Positions 24,681 through 31,155 of a DNA stretch of 32,028 bases are shown here, piece by piece. Every line of letters starts with the position of its first letter. Position 1 is the stretch's first letter. The position numbers and the translations under genes were made by a program. Below the pieces are notes generated by a model, which saw only the letters and a list, made by a program, of their open reading frames with translations, was not told the origin of the DNA and made no database searches. The stretch is from an uncultured Woeseiaceae bacterium (GTDB taxonomy: Bacteria > Pseudomonadota > Gammaproteobacteria > Steroidobacterales > Woeseiaceae), in contig CAMYJB010000026.1 in the NCBI GenBank assembly GCA_947258565.1, positions 1-32,028 on the forward strand, read 5' to 3'.

Positions 24681-24716
24681 ATAATAAGTAATTACTTAAT
24701 TAAGTCAATACTTATT
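24681..24716 (-). promoter_or_regulatory. Promoter and palindromic operator of the ArsR/SRPBCC operon
   Basis: Two perfect overlapping palindromes, AAGTAATTACTT (24686-24697) and ACTTAATTAAGT (24694-24705), lie inside a wider AATAAGT (24683-24689) / ACTTATT (24710-24716) repeat. On the minus strand TTGACT (24708-24703) and TATTAT (24686-24681), 16 bases apart, read as a promoter that ends a few bases before the ArsR ATG. The AT-rich island stands out from its GC-rich surroundings and covers the whole promoter, as expected for an ArsR operator. Confidence 0.65.
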
Positions 24717-24760
24717 TTAAGACCCCGCCCGGCAAGGGCCGGAACGTCCCGAGCCCAGCG

Positions 24761-25171
24761 TCAGGCGCTGCGCAGCCGTGCGACGACGGGTGCCTGCAGC
24801 GCGAACTTGCCGGGGCCGAGCAGGGCCTGCGCGATTGCGGCGACCGCAAGAAACGCGGGATATTCCCAGCCGCCGTTGGCGTTGCTGAATACCCAGCCCG
24901 AGCCGAAGTGGACGTAGACGGCGCCCAGCAGCACCGGCAGCAACGCGATGGAAACCGCGGGCACCGCGATGCCGGCGAGCAGCAGCACGCCGCCGCCGAT
25001 CTCGGCAAAGGTCACGATGTAGGCGAGCCAGCCCGGGAAGCCGACCTGCTCGAAGAAACCCACCGTGCCCGGCAGGGTGAATACCATTACCTTGAGAAGT
25101 CCGTGGGCGACGAACATCGTTCCGAGGGCGAGGCGCAGCAACAGCGCTGCAATGTCTGTGTTGCGGTTCAT
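24761..25171 (-). CDS. DoxX-family membrane protein
   Basis: 136 residues from the ATG at 25171, chosen because AGGAGACAGGAA precedes it; a longer frame into the spacer lacks homology. Four hydrophobic segments are visible, with the family start LLLRLALGTMFVAHGLLKVM and the motif GFPGWLAYIVTFAEIGGGVLLLAG, then HFGSGWVFSNANGGWEYPAFL. DoxX proteins are small inner-membrane proteins tied to thiol, quinone or oxidative stress. It is placed 25 bases after the azoreductase and probably shares its transcript, with the LysR gene on the other side controlling both. Confidence 0.92.
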   Translation of the reverse strand: MNRNTDIAALLLRLALGTMFVAHGLLKVMVFTLPGTVGFFEQVGFPGWLAYIVTFAEIGGGVLLLAGIAVPAVSIALLPVLLGAVYVHFGSGWVFSNANGGWEYPAFLAVAAIAQALLGPGKFALQAPVVARLRSA

Positions 25172-25196
25172 TTCCTGTCTCCTTTTTGCCTGATTG

Positions 25197-25841
25197 TCAG
25201 GCCACCTGCGGTGCGAGCCGCGGGGCCGTGTGAATGAGTTCGGCGATGCGAACGCGTGCCGCATCGATGGATTCTTCCGCCTTGCTGTTGAGCTGCTCGG
25301 CTGCGATCACTTCGACGTCCGTGATGCCGACGAATGCGAGCGCGTGCCGCAGGTACGGCGTCGCGAAGTCGACGGCGCTGTCAACGGGCACGCCACCGGA
25401 GGCGATGACGACGTAGGCTTTCTTGCCTTCCAGCAAACCTCTTGGACCGTTTTCCGTGTAGCGGAATGTGAGCCGCGCACGTGCGACCATGTCGACCCAG
25501 GCTTTCAGTGCTGCCGGCACGCCGAAGTTGTAGATCGGTGCGCCGATGACCAGGACATCGGCGGCCTTGAGTTCGGCGACCAGCGCGTCAGACTCGGCAA
25601 GGGCCGCGCGCTGCTCGGCGCTGCGCTCTTCCGGCGCCGTGAAGTTGGCATTGATCCACGCGTCGTCGACGAATGGCAGGCCCTTGTTCAGGTCACGCCG
25701 CGTCAGCTCGACCCTGCCGTGGCGTTCCTCCAGGGCGCCGATGAGGTCGGCGCTCAGCATGCGGCTGACGGAGCCGTCGTTGCGGCCGCTTGCGGCCACC
25801 TCGAGGACTTTGAGCGGCGTCTTCCGTGTCGTGTCTTGCAT
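25197..25841 (-). CDS. azoR: FMN-dependent NADH:azo/quinone reductase (AzoR type)
   Basis: 214 residues; GGGAGA ahead of the ATG. The flavodoxin-like fold is clear: KVLEVAASGRNDGSVSRML is the FMN-phosphate loop, VLVIGAPIYNFGVPAALKAWVD (96-117) is the diagnostic flavin and dimer motif, and ARLTFRYTENGPRGLLEGKKAYVVIASGG continues the family pattern. AzoR-type enzymes reduce quinones and azo compounds by two electrons, protecting against thiol-reactive stress. It is divergent from a LysR regulator and followed by DoxX, a familiar detoxification set. Cytosolic. Confidence 0.92.
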   Translation of the reverse strand: MQDTTRKTPLKVLEVAASGRNDGSVSRMLSADLIGALEERHGRVELTRRDLNKGLPFVDDAWINANFTAPEERSAEQRAALAESDALVAELKAADVLVIGAPIYNFGVPAALKAWVDMVARARLTFRYTENGPRGLLEGKKAYVVIASGGVPVDSAVDFATPYLRHALAFVGITDVEVIAAEQLNSKAEESIDAARVRIAELIHTAPRLAPQVA

Positions 25842-25929
25842 GTTGCGTCTCCCGTGTTCTTGCCCGTAGCGGGTCGATTACGTTGAGTGCAGTCTGACTA
25901 TTGACCAGCGATCGATAAACCGTAATATC

Positions 25930-25945
25930 AGAACAAGATTGTTCT
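25930..25945. promoter_or_regulatory. Palindrome AGAACAA-GA-TTGTTCT in the azoR/LysR spacer
   Basis: A seven-base inverted repeat with a two-base centre, 15 bases before the LysR ATG and 88 bases before the azoreductase start. This divergent placement is usual for a LysR operator. The compact form differs from the T-N11-A consensus, so the binding protein is inferred from position. Confidence 0.45.
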
Positions 25946-25960
25946 CGTTAAGGCAACAAT

Positions 25961-26875
25961 ATGCGCCGATTCAAGGACCTTGAGGCGTTTATCGCCGTCG
26001 TCGAGTCGGGCAGCTTTACCGCTGCCGCGGAGCGCCTCGATATTGCCAAGTCAGCCGTGAGCCGCCGGGTCTCGGCGCTCGAGGAACGGCTGGGCGTGCA
26101 GTTGCTGCGGCGAACGACCCGCCGGCTGAATCTCACCGAGACCGGGCAGAGCTATTACGAGCACAGCGCCCGTATCCTCGCCGATCTCGACGAAGCGGAC
26201 GCCGCCGTCCTGCAACAGCACGGCGAATTGCGCGGCAATCTCCGGGTTGCGCTGCCGCTGTCCTTCGGTTCCCGCCACATGTATGAGCCGATCGCGGAAT
26301 TCACCCGCCGGCACCCGCGCGTGAGCTTCGATCTCGATCTCAACGACCGCCGCATCGACCTGATCGCCGAGGGAGTGGACGTCGCCGTGCGCATCGGCCG
26401 GCTGGCCGACTCGACGCTCATCGCGCGGCGCCTGTTCGAGGCGCGCACGGTGGTATGCGCGTCTCCGGAATACCTCGAGCGGCGCGGCACGCCGCAAACG
26501 CCGGACGACCTCGCGGAGCACGATTGCCTCCTCTACAGCAATCTCCCCGATCCGACGAAGTGGGTCTGCACGGACAGGGAGGGTATTCGTCATTCGATCG
26601 ACGTGCCCGCGACGATGACGGCGTCCAGCGGCGATTTCCTGTGCGCGTCCGCGAGCGAGGGGTTGGGGCTCGTGTTGCAGCCGACATTCATCGCCGGCGA
26701 GTCGATCAGCCGGGGCGAACTGCAGCCCGTGCTGACCGACTACCAGTGGCCCGTGACCCCCGCGTACGCGATTTACCCGCCTACGCGGCACCTCTCGTAC
26801 CGTGTGCGCGAGTTCATCGACTTCCTGGTGGAGCGCTTCGCCGGGGTACCGTACTGGGATCGCGATTGCTGCTAG
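25961..26875 (+). CDS. LysR-family transcriptional regulator (divergent from azoR)
   Basis: 304 residues. N-terminal winged helix: MRRFKDLEAFIAVVESGSFTAAAERLDIAKSAVSRRVSALEERLGVQLLRRTTRRLNLTETGQSYYE, the standard pattern of the DsdC/CrgA-like LysR subgroup. The ligand-binding half begins GELRGNLRVALPLSFG and runs to the C-terminus. AAGG lies seven bases before the ATG. Divergent from azoR/DoxX, so it probably senses a quinone- or electrophile-like signal and controls that operon; the effector is unknown. Its last 62 bases overlap the 3' end of the convergent YhhN-family gene. Confidence 0.95.
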   Translation: MRRFKDLEAFIAVVESGSFTAAAERLDIAKSAVSRRVSALEERLGVQLLRRTTRRLNLTETGQSYYEHSARILADLDEADAAVLQQHGELRGNLRVALPLSFGSRHMYEPIAEFTRRHPRVSFDLDLNDRRIDLIAEGVDVAVRIGRLADSTLIARRLFEARTVVCASPEYLERRGTPQTPDDLAEHDCLLYSNLPDPTKWVCTDREGIRHSIDVPATMTASSGDFLCASASEGLGLVLQPTFIAGESISRGELQPVLTDYQWPVTPAYAIYPPTRHLSYRVREFIDFLVERFAGVPYWDRDCC

Positions 26876-27530
26876 CCGCGACGCTGAAGGCCAGGCATAA
26901 CTGTCCGGCGTAATAGAGCGGCAGGCCGAGCACGTAGGTCGGGAACGGCGGTTCGGTGAAGCGCAGTGCCGCGACGGACAGGTCGGAGAGGTAAAAAAGG
27001 CAGGCACCAATCACGATCAGCGGGGTCGCACCGGCACCTCGCGTGCCGAACGCAGTAATGACCATGAGGCTGATGACCGCGGTGTAAGAACGCACAGGCC
27101 ACATCAGCTCCGGCGGCACGTAGGGATGCAGCCAGAGCAGCACGCCGACCGCGATCGTGAGGACAGGGACGAGGGCAGAGAATATCCAGCGCCTTGCGAC
27201 GCCAAGATTCACGAACGCCGTTACGTAGGCAATATGGGCCAGGAGGAAACTCGTGAGCCCGAGCAGGAACCAGCGCTGCGATGTCCCGATGAGAAACGCG
27301 TCGCCGAACCAGGACAGCACGAGGCCCGCAAGCACGACCGCGCCATATCCCGACAGCAACGCTCCGACGGAGACGGCCGTCAGCACGAAAGCGGACGACG
27401 CGGTGAGCTTCGCGGCGGCGGCGATCACGGGCCGATCGAGCAGCAGTGCGGCGACCAGTACGACGCAGCCCGCGGCGCAAAGAAAAGCCAGCGCCAGGGC
27501 TTTGCGATCCTGAACCGTAGCGGACGACAA
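26814..27530 (-). CDS. YhhN family membrane protein (lysoplasmalogenase-like)
   Basis: 238 residues from a TTG start at 27530, picked because GGAGG lies eight bases upstream (CGGAGGTAACACAG); the frame is also open farther upstream with a weak ATG at 27625. About eight hydrophobic segments. Conserved YhhN residues are visible: SWFGDAFLIG, HIAYVTAF, FYLSDLSVAA and the last helix GLPLYYAGQLCLAFS. The family includes eukaryotic TMEM86 lysoplasmalogenases; the bacterial activity varies and is not certain here. Inner membrane. It shares 62 bases at its 3' end with the convergent LysR gene, covering the non-conserved, charged tail after the last helix. Confidence 0.85.
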   Translation of the reverse strand: MSSATVQDRKALALAFLCAAGCVVLVAALLLDRPVIAAAAKLTASSAFVLTAVSVGALLSGYGAVVLAGLVLSWFGDAFLIGTSQRWFLLGLTSFLLAHIAYVTAFVNLGVARRWIFSALVPVLTIAVGVLLWLHPYVPPELMWPVRSYTAVISLMVITAFGTRGAGATPLIVIGACLFYLSDLSVAALRFTEPPFPTYVLGLPLYYAGQLCLAFSVAASSNRDPSTVPRRSAPPGSR

Positions 27531-27625
27531 CTGTGTTACCTCCGGGGCGCGCGGCAGGGTTTTCGAAAATAACAGATCGGGGCGTTGCTCACGCGTGTAA
27601 ACATTTGCCGCTCCGGCCGGTCCCA

Positions 27626-27631
27626 TATAGT
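27626..27631 (+). promoter_or_regulatory. Possible promoter (-10 TATAGT) inside GTCCC/GGGAC repeat
   Basis: TATAGT (five of six to consensus) lies 34 bases before the ATG at 27666, with TTGCCG (27605-27610) 15 bases upstream as a weak -35. It is inside an inverted repeat GTCCC (27620-27624) / GGGAC (27645-27649), which could be an operator. Pattern evidence only. Confidence 0.3.
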
Positions 27632-27665
27632 GTTTATACGAAACGGGACACCCGCAGGATTGCCG

Positions 27666-28049
27666 ATGACACGCACTATGAAAAGCCTTGCGGCCGCTGC
27701 ACTGCTGACGCTCTTCGTGGGCTCCGTGCACAGCGCCCAGTTCATTCGCGAGTTTCGCGGTACGAACAGCGGCATCACCCCCGCATTCACGGTGGCCGCG
27801 CCGTGGATTCTCGACTGGCGCCTGGACGGCGATTACGATCAGCTCGTCGCGCTCGAGGTGACGCTGGTCGAGGCGAAGACCGGCCGCCACATTGGCCAGG
27901 TGCTGAACACGAAGCGCAAGGGCAACGGCGTGCGGCTGTTCAACCGGGGCGGCACCTACCAGCTGCGCGTGAGCGGTTCGCTGGCGCGCTGGACGCTTAA
28001 GATCCAGCAGCTCACGCGCGAAGAAGCCGAACTCTATACGCCCAGATAG
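27666..28049 (+). CDS. Small exported protein of unknown function
   Basis: 127 residues from ATG 27666 (AGGA six bases upstream); the frame is open further upstream without a signal peptide. Signal peptide MTRTMKSLAAAALLTLFVGSVHSA, cut before QFIREF. The mature part (about 103 residues) has alternating short strands (LDWRLDGDYDQLVALEVTLVE, NRGGTYQLRVSGSLARWTLKIQQL) like a small beta-sandwich. It has no cysteine and no lipobox, so it is probably periplasmic or secreted. I do not recognise a family. It is flanked by YhhN (divergent) and redoxin (convergent), so no operon partner is evident. Confidence 0.75.
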   Translation: MTRTMKSLAAAALLTLFVGSVHSAQFIREFRGTNSGITPAFTVAAPWILDWRLDGDYDQLVALEVTLVEAKTGRHIGQVLNTKRKGNGVRLFNRGGTYQLRVSGSLARWTLKIQQLTREEAELYTPR

Positions 28050-28054
28050 GCGCG

Positions 28055-28624
28055 TCAGAAATAGTCGGGCGCGTTGCCCGGACGCCATTTGATGTTGCAG
28101 CCGATACTGGCTTTCTGCGCATCGGCAACCGGCTCCCCGCTCAAAACGGCCTCGAGCGCCGCGCGCAGGTCGCGACCGTCCACCGGCGCGCTGTTCGACG
28201 GGCGACTGTCATCGAGCTGCCCGCGGTAGACCAGCCTGCGGTCTGCATCGAACAGGTAGAAATCCGGCGTGCAGGCGGCGCGATATGCTTTGGCGACGTC
28301 CTGGCCGGCGTCGTAGAGATAAGGAAAGACATAGCCCCACTCGGCCGCTTCCTCTTTCATCTTCTCCGGGCTGTCGCCGGGGTGAGTGGTGACATCGTTG
28401 CTGTTGATCGCGTAGATCGCCACGTCCCTGTCGCTGTAGTCGCGGCCGATGCGCGCCAGTTCCTCGCGCACGTGCTTGACGAAGGGGCAGTGGTTGCAGA
28501 TGAACATGACCACGTAGGCGGCCGCGACTTCCCGGAGGCTGTGCACCGTGCCGTCCGGGTCCGGCAGCGAGAATGGCGGCGCCTCGGTGCCCAGCTCGAG
28601 CATCTGTGACTCGACTGCAGCCAT
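28055..28624 (-). CDS. Thioredoxin-fold redoxin (AhpC/TSA-like) protein
   Basis: 189 residues from ATG 28624; GGGAG is nine bases upstream, making this better than the in-frame ATG at 28639. Motifs: LGTEAPPFSLPDPDGTVHSL, then YVVMFICNHCPFVKHVREEL with Cys43 and Cys46 as CxxC (CNHC), and DVAIYAINSNDVTTHPGDSPEKM. The CTPDFYLFD stretch (Cys about 121) is characteristic of the redoxin family that follows this pattern. Probable disulfide/peroxide chemistry in the cytosol, since no signal peptide is seen; the exact reductant and substrate are unknown. Convergent with the small exported protein and divergent from the AI-2E-family gene. Confidence 0.9.
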   Translation of the reverse strand: MAAVESQMLELGTEAPPFSLPDPDGTVHSLREVAAAYVVMFICNHCPFVKHVREELARIGRDYSDRDVAIYAINSNDVTTHPGDSPEKMKEEAAEWGYVFPYLYDAGQDVAKAYRAACTPDFYLFDADRRLVYRGQLDDSRPSNSAPVDGRDLRAALEAVLSGEPVADAQKASIGCNIKWRPGNAPDYF

Positions 28625-28696
28625 ATCGAACTCTCCCATATTGTTGACAGGTTGTGCGATCATGCCCTCTGGCTCCGAATCACCGCAAGGGCCCTC

Positions 28697-29767
28697 GTGG
28701 TCGACGTAACAGCGCCAAAAACCAGCGCCATGATTACCCTCGCTGCCGTCGTGGTGGTCGTCGCGGGAATGAAAGCGGCGTCGGCACTGATCGTGCCGTT
28801 CATGATCGCGACGTTCCTGGCCCTGATCACCGTGCGGCCGATGCTGTGGCTGCAGGCCAACCGGGTGCCCACCGTACTCGCGGCCCTGCTCATCGTCCTG
28901 ACGATCCTGACGGCCCTTACGGTCGTCGGCGTCGTCGTGGGTCGCTCCCTCGCCGCGTTTACGGCGGCGTTGCCCGCCTACCAGCAGCAACTGCAGGGCC
29001 TCATGGACGGTGCGGTCGCCTTCTTCGCCCAGTACACGGACAGCGACCAGTCCGTCGAGCGCGTCGGCGACCTCATCAACCCGGGCTGGGCGATGGGGCT
29101 CGCGGCCACGCTGCTGAACGCGGTCCGCGACATCATGACGAACACGCTGCTGATTACCTTCACCGTCATCTTCATCCTGCTCGAGGCGTCGAGCTTTCCC
29201 ACCAAGATCACGGCCGCCTTCGGCGAGTCGGCGCGCTCGCTGACCGGTACGCGGCAGTTCCTCGACGACCTCGGCCGTTACCTCGGTATCAAGACCCTCG
29301 TCAGCATCGTCACGGGACTGCTCGTCTGGCTGCTGACCTGGGGGCTCGGCCTTGATTTTCCGAGGCTGTGGGGCATGCTCGCGTTCCTGCTCAACTACAT
29401 TCCGACGCTCGGCTCCATCATCGCGGCTGTGCCCGCGGTGTTGCTGGCGCTGGTGCAGCTGGGTGCTCCCGAGGCGACGGCCACGGCGATCGGTTTCATG
29501 GCGATCAATATCGCGTTCGGCAACTTCATCGAGCCACGACTGATGGGCTACGGCGTCGGCATTTCGCCCCTGATCGTATTCGTCGGGCTGATCTTCTGGG
29601 GCTGGGTCTTCGGGCCGGTCGGCATGCTGCTGTCAGTGCCGCTGTCGATGACCCTGAAACTGGCCCTGGAGAACGATGAGCGAACGCGCTGGGTTGCGGT
29701 TTTCATCGGGTCGCAGCGCGACGCGCAGCACAGCCTTGCCACGGATGACGTAAAAGACTCCGGCTAG
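28697..29767 (+). CDS. AI-2E family transporter (PF01594-type permease)
   Basis: 356 residues from GTG 28697 (AAGGG five bases upstream); TTG 28652 or ATG 28730 are possible alternatives. Family landmarks are ALIVPFMIATFLALITVRP (helix 1-2), a long amphipathic soluble stretch (AFTAALPAYQQQLQGLMD), then GRYLGIKTLVSIVTG and the signature FLLNYIPTLGSIIAAVPAVLLALVQLG, ending with NFIEPRLMGYGVGISPLIVFVGLIFWGWVFG. Members export varied compounds or act as Na+/H+ antiporters; the name AI-2 exporter should not be taken as function. Inner membrane. Its stop codon shares the CTAG with the convergent CBS gene. Confidence 0.93.
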   Translation: MVDVTAPKTSAMITLAAVVVVVAGMKAASALIVPFMIATFLALITVRPMLWLQANRVPTVLAALLIVLTILTALTVVGVVVGRSLAAFTAALPAYQQQLQGLMDGAVAFFAQYTDSDQSVERVGDLINPGWAMGLAATLLNAVRDIMTNTLLITFTVIFILLEASSFPTKITAAFGESARSLTGTRQFLDDLGRYLGIKTLVSIVTGLLVWLLTWGLGLDFPRLWGMLAFLLNYIPTLGSIIAAVPAVLLALVQLGAPEATATAIGFMAINIAFGNFIEPRLMGYGVGISPLIVFVGLIFWGWVFGPVGMLLSVPLSMTLKLALENDERTRWVAVFIGSQRDAQHSLATDDVKDSG

Positions 29768-30213
29768 GCCGTTTCGGCGAATTCGTCGTCAGGCTCGGTT
29801 TCCTCGAGTTGCTCGAGGAGATTGATCGCCACGGCCACGAAGTCGGTCTCCGTGATGATGCCTTTCAGCATGCCGTCGGTCACGACGGGCAGACAGCCGA
29901 TGCGGTGTTTCTCGAGGAACAGCGCTGCCTGCCTGAGGCTGGCGTGCTCATCCACCGTGGCGACGTCCGTTACCATAATGTCCTTCACGATCACATCGGC
30001 CGGATGAATACTGTTGTCGGGGTCGCGCAGGATGGAGTCGGTGGCTGCAAGCACGTTGGTCAGTGTGACCAGGCCGATGAGCGTATTGTTGTCGTCGACC
30101 ACGGGCAGGTGATGGATCTTGTTCCTGTGCATCAGTTCGCGCGCCTCGGCGAGATTGGCCGTCGGCAACAACGTGATCAGTTCCGTCGTCATGATGGCTT
30201 CGAGGGTGAACAT
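29764..30213 (-). CDS. CBS-pair domain protein
   Basis: 149 residues from ATG 30213, with AGGAG seven bases upstream (AGGAGCGGCCG); longer frames lack this. Two CBS repeats fill the chain: about 8-60 (MTTELITLLPTANLAEARELM, HHLPVVDDNNTLIGLVTLTN) and about 78-130 (IMVTDVATVDEHASLRQAALFLEKHRIGCLPVVTDGMLKGIITETDF). Tandem CBS domains bind adenine nucleotides and regulate partner proteins. The acidic C-terminus (EQLEETEPDDEFAETA) is unusual but not diagnostic. It converges on the AI-2E gene with a four-base overlap, so no operon is implied. Confidence 0.93.
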   Translation of the reverse strand: MFTLEAIMTTELITLLPTANLAEARELMHRNKIHHLPVVDDNNTLIGLVTLTNVLAATDSILRDPDNSIHPADVIVKDIMVTDVATVDEHASLRQAALFLEKHRIGCLPVVTDGMLKGIITETDFVAVAINLLEQLEETEPDDEFAETA

Positions 30214-30365
30214 CGGCCGCTCCTGCATTCGCTGTAATTTCAGTCTACTCCGAGCGCCCGGCGGCACTATTGCGATTTTCCCCTACATACAGGCGGCAGA
30301 AGCGGTTCTAGAGTTGTTCCTGCCCCTGACCGCCGCCCGTTCAGTGCCGGTATAGCGGTGGCGGC

Positions 30366-30371
30366 TATACT
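30366..30371 (+). promoter_or_regulatory. -10-like TATACT upstream of the second LolA-like gene
   Basis: TATACT (five of six to TATAAT) lies 24 bases before the ATG at 30395, leaving room for the GGAGGT Shine-Dalgarno. No convincing -35 is seen. Confidence 0.3.
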
Positions 30372-30394
30372 GGCAGGGACGAATCGGAGGTCGC

Positions 30395-31150
30395 ATGCGC
30401 CACCTGACCACAATTGCCGCACTCCTGCTGGCGGGCTTTGCCTGCCACGCGGCAGAACCTGCCACGGATGCGAAACAGATCGTCCGCGCCGCTGTCGATC
30501 ACTGGCGCGGCCTGTCCTCGTACAGCGAGATGTCCATGGTGATCCATCGGCCGGACTGGGAGCGGTCGATGACGATGCGCGCCTGGACCATGGGCGACAA
30601 GCAATCGCTCGTGCGCGTCATCGAGCCGAAAAAGGACCGCGGCAACGGCACCCTGACCGACGACAACAACATGTGGACCTTTTCTCCCAAGGTGAACCGG
30701 GTCATTAAGATTCCCTCGTCGATGATGGGCCAGAGCTGGATGGGATCCGATTTCTCGAACAAGGACGTCGCAAGGGCGGACGACATCGTCGACCAGTACG
30801 ACCACACCCTGCTCGGCAGCAAAGAGGTGGACGGCATAACCGTCTTCGAGATCCGTTCGGTGCCGCACGAGGAGGCCGCCGTCGTCTGGGGACGAGAGGA
30901 GCTGCTGATCCGTGAGGACCATGTCGTCCTCGAGCACCGCTTTTACGACCAGGACGGCGAGCTCGTGAAGGCGCTCGAGACGCTCGCGATCGAGGAGATG
31001 GGCGGCCGCACGATCGCCAGCCGCCAACGCATGGCCAAGGCGGACGCACCCGAGGAGTGGACCGAGATCGCAGTGAACTCCGTAGAATACGAGATAGACA
31101 TCCGCGACAGTCTGTTTACGCTTTCTAATCTGCGTAATCCCAGGGACTGA
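30395..31150 (+). CDS. LolA-like outer-membrane lipoprotein-sorting family protein
   Basis: 251 residues; GGAGGT precedes the ATG. Signal peptide to about Ala19 (CHAAEPAT). The domain is the LolA_like type also present at 15487-16287: NNMWTFSPKVNRVIKIPSSMMGQSWMGSDFSNKD parallels QWLFLPALKRVKRISSS...GSEFAFEDF. Expected in the periplasm as an open-barrel carrier for a lipid or lipoprotein-like cargo. It precedes, by 5 bases, an ABC permease of FtsX/MacB type, a frequent pairing for lipoprotein or hydrophobe transport in envelope-rich genomes. Cargo unknown. Confidence 0.9.
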   Translation: MRHLTTIAALLLAGFACHAAEPATDAKQIVRAAVDHWRGLSSYSEMSMVIHRPDWERSMTMRAWTMGDKQSLVRVIEPKKDRGNGTLTDDNNMWTFSPKVNRVIKIPSSMMGQSWMGSDFSNKDVARADDIVDQYDHTLLGSKEVDGITVFEIRSVPHEEAAVVWGREELLIREDHVVLEHRFYDQDGELVKALETLAIEEMGGRTIASRQRMAKADAPEEWTEIAVNSVEYEIDIRDSLFTLSNLRNPRD

Positions 31151-31155
31151 CCACC

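Noticed and set aside
28697..29767. Quorum-sensing autoinducer-2 exporter
   Set aside because: The family name suggests it, but most members have other or unknown substrates and no lux-type genes are nearby.
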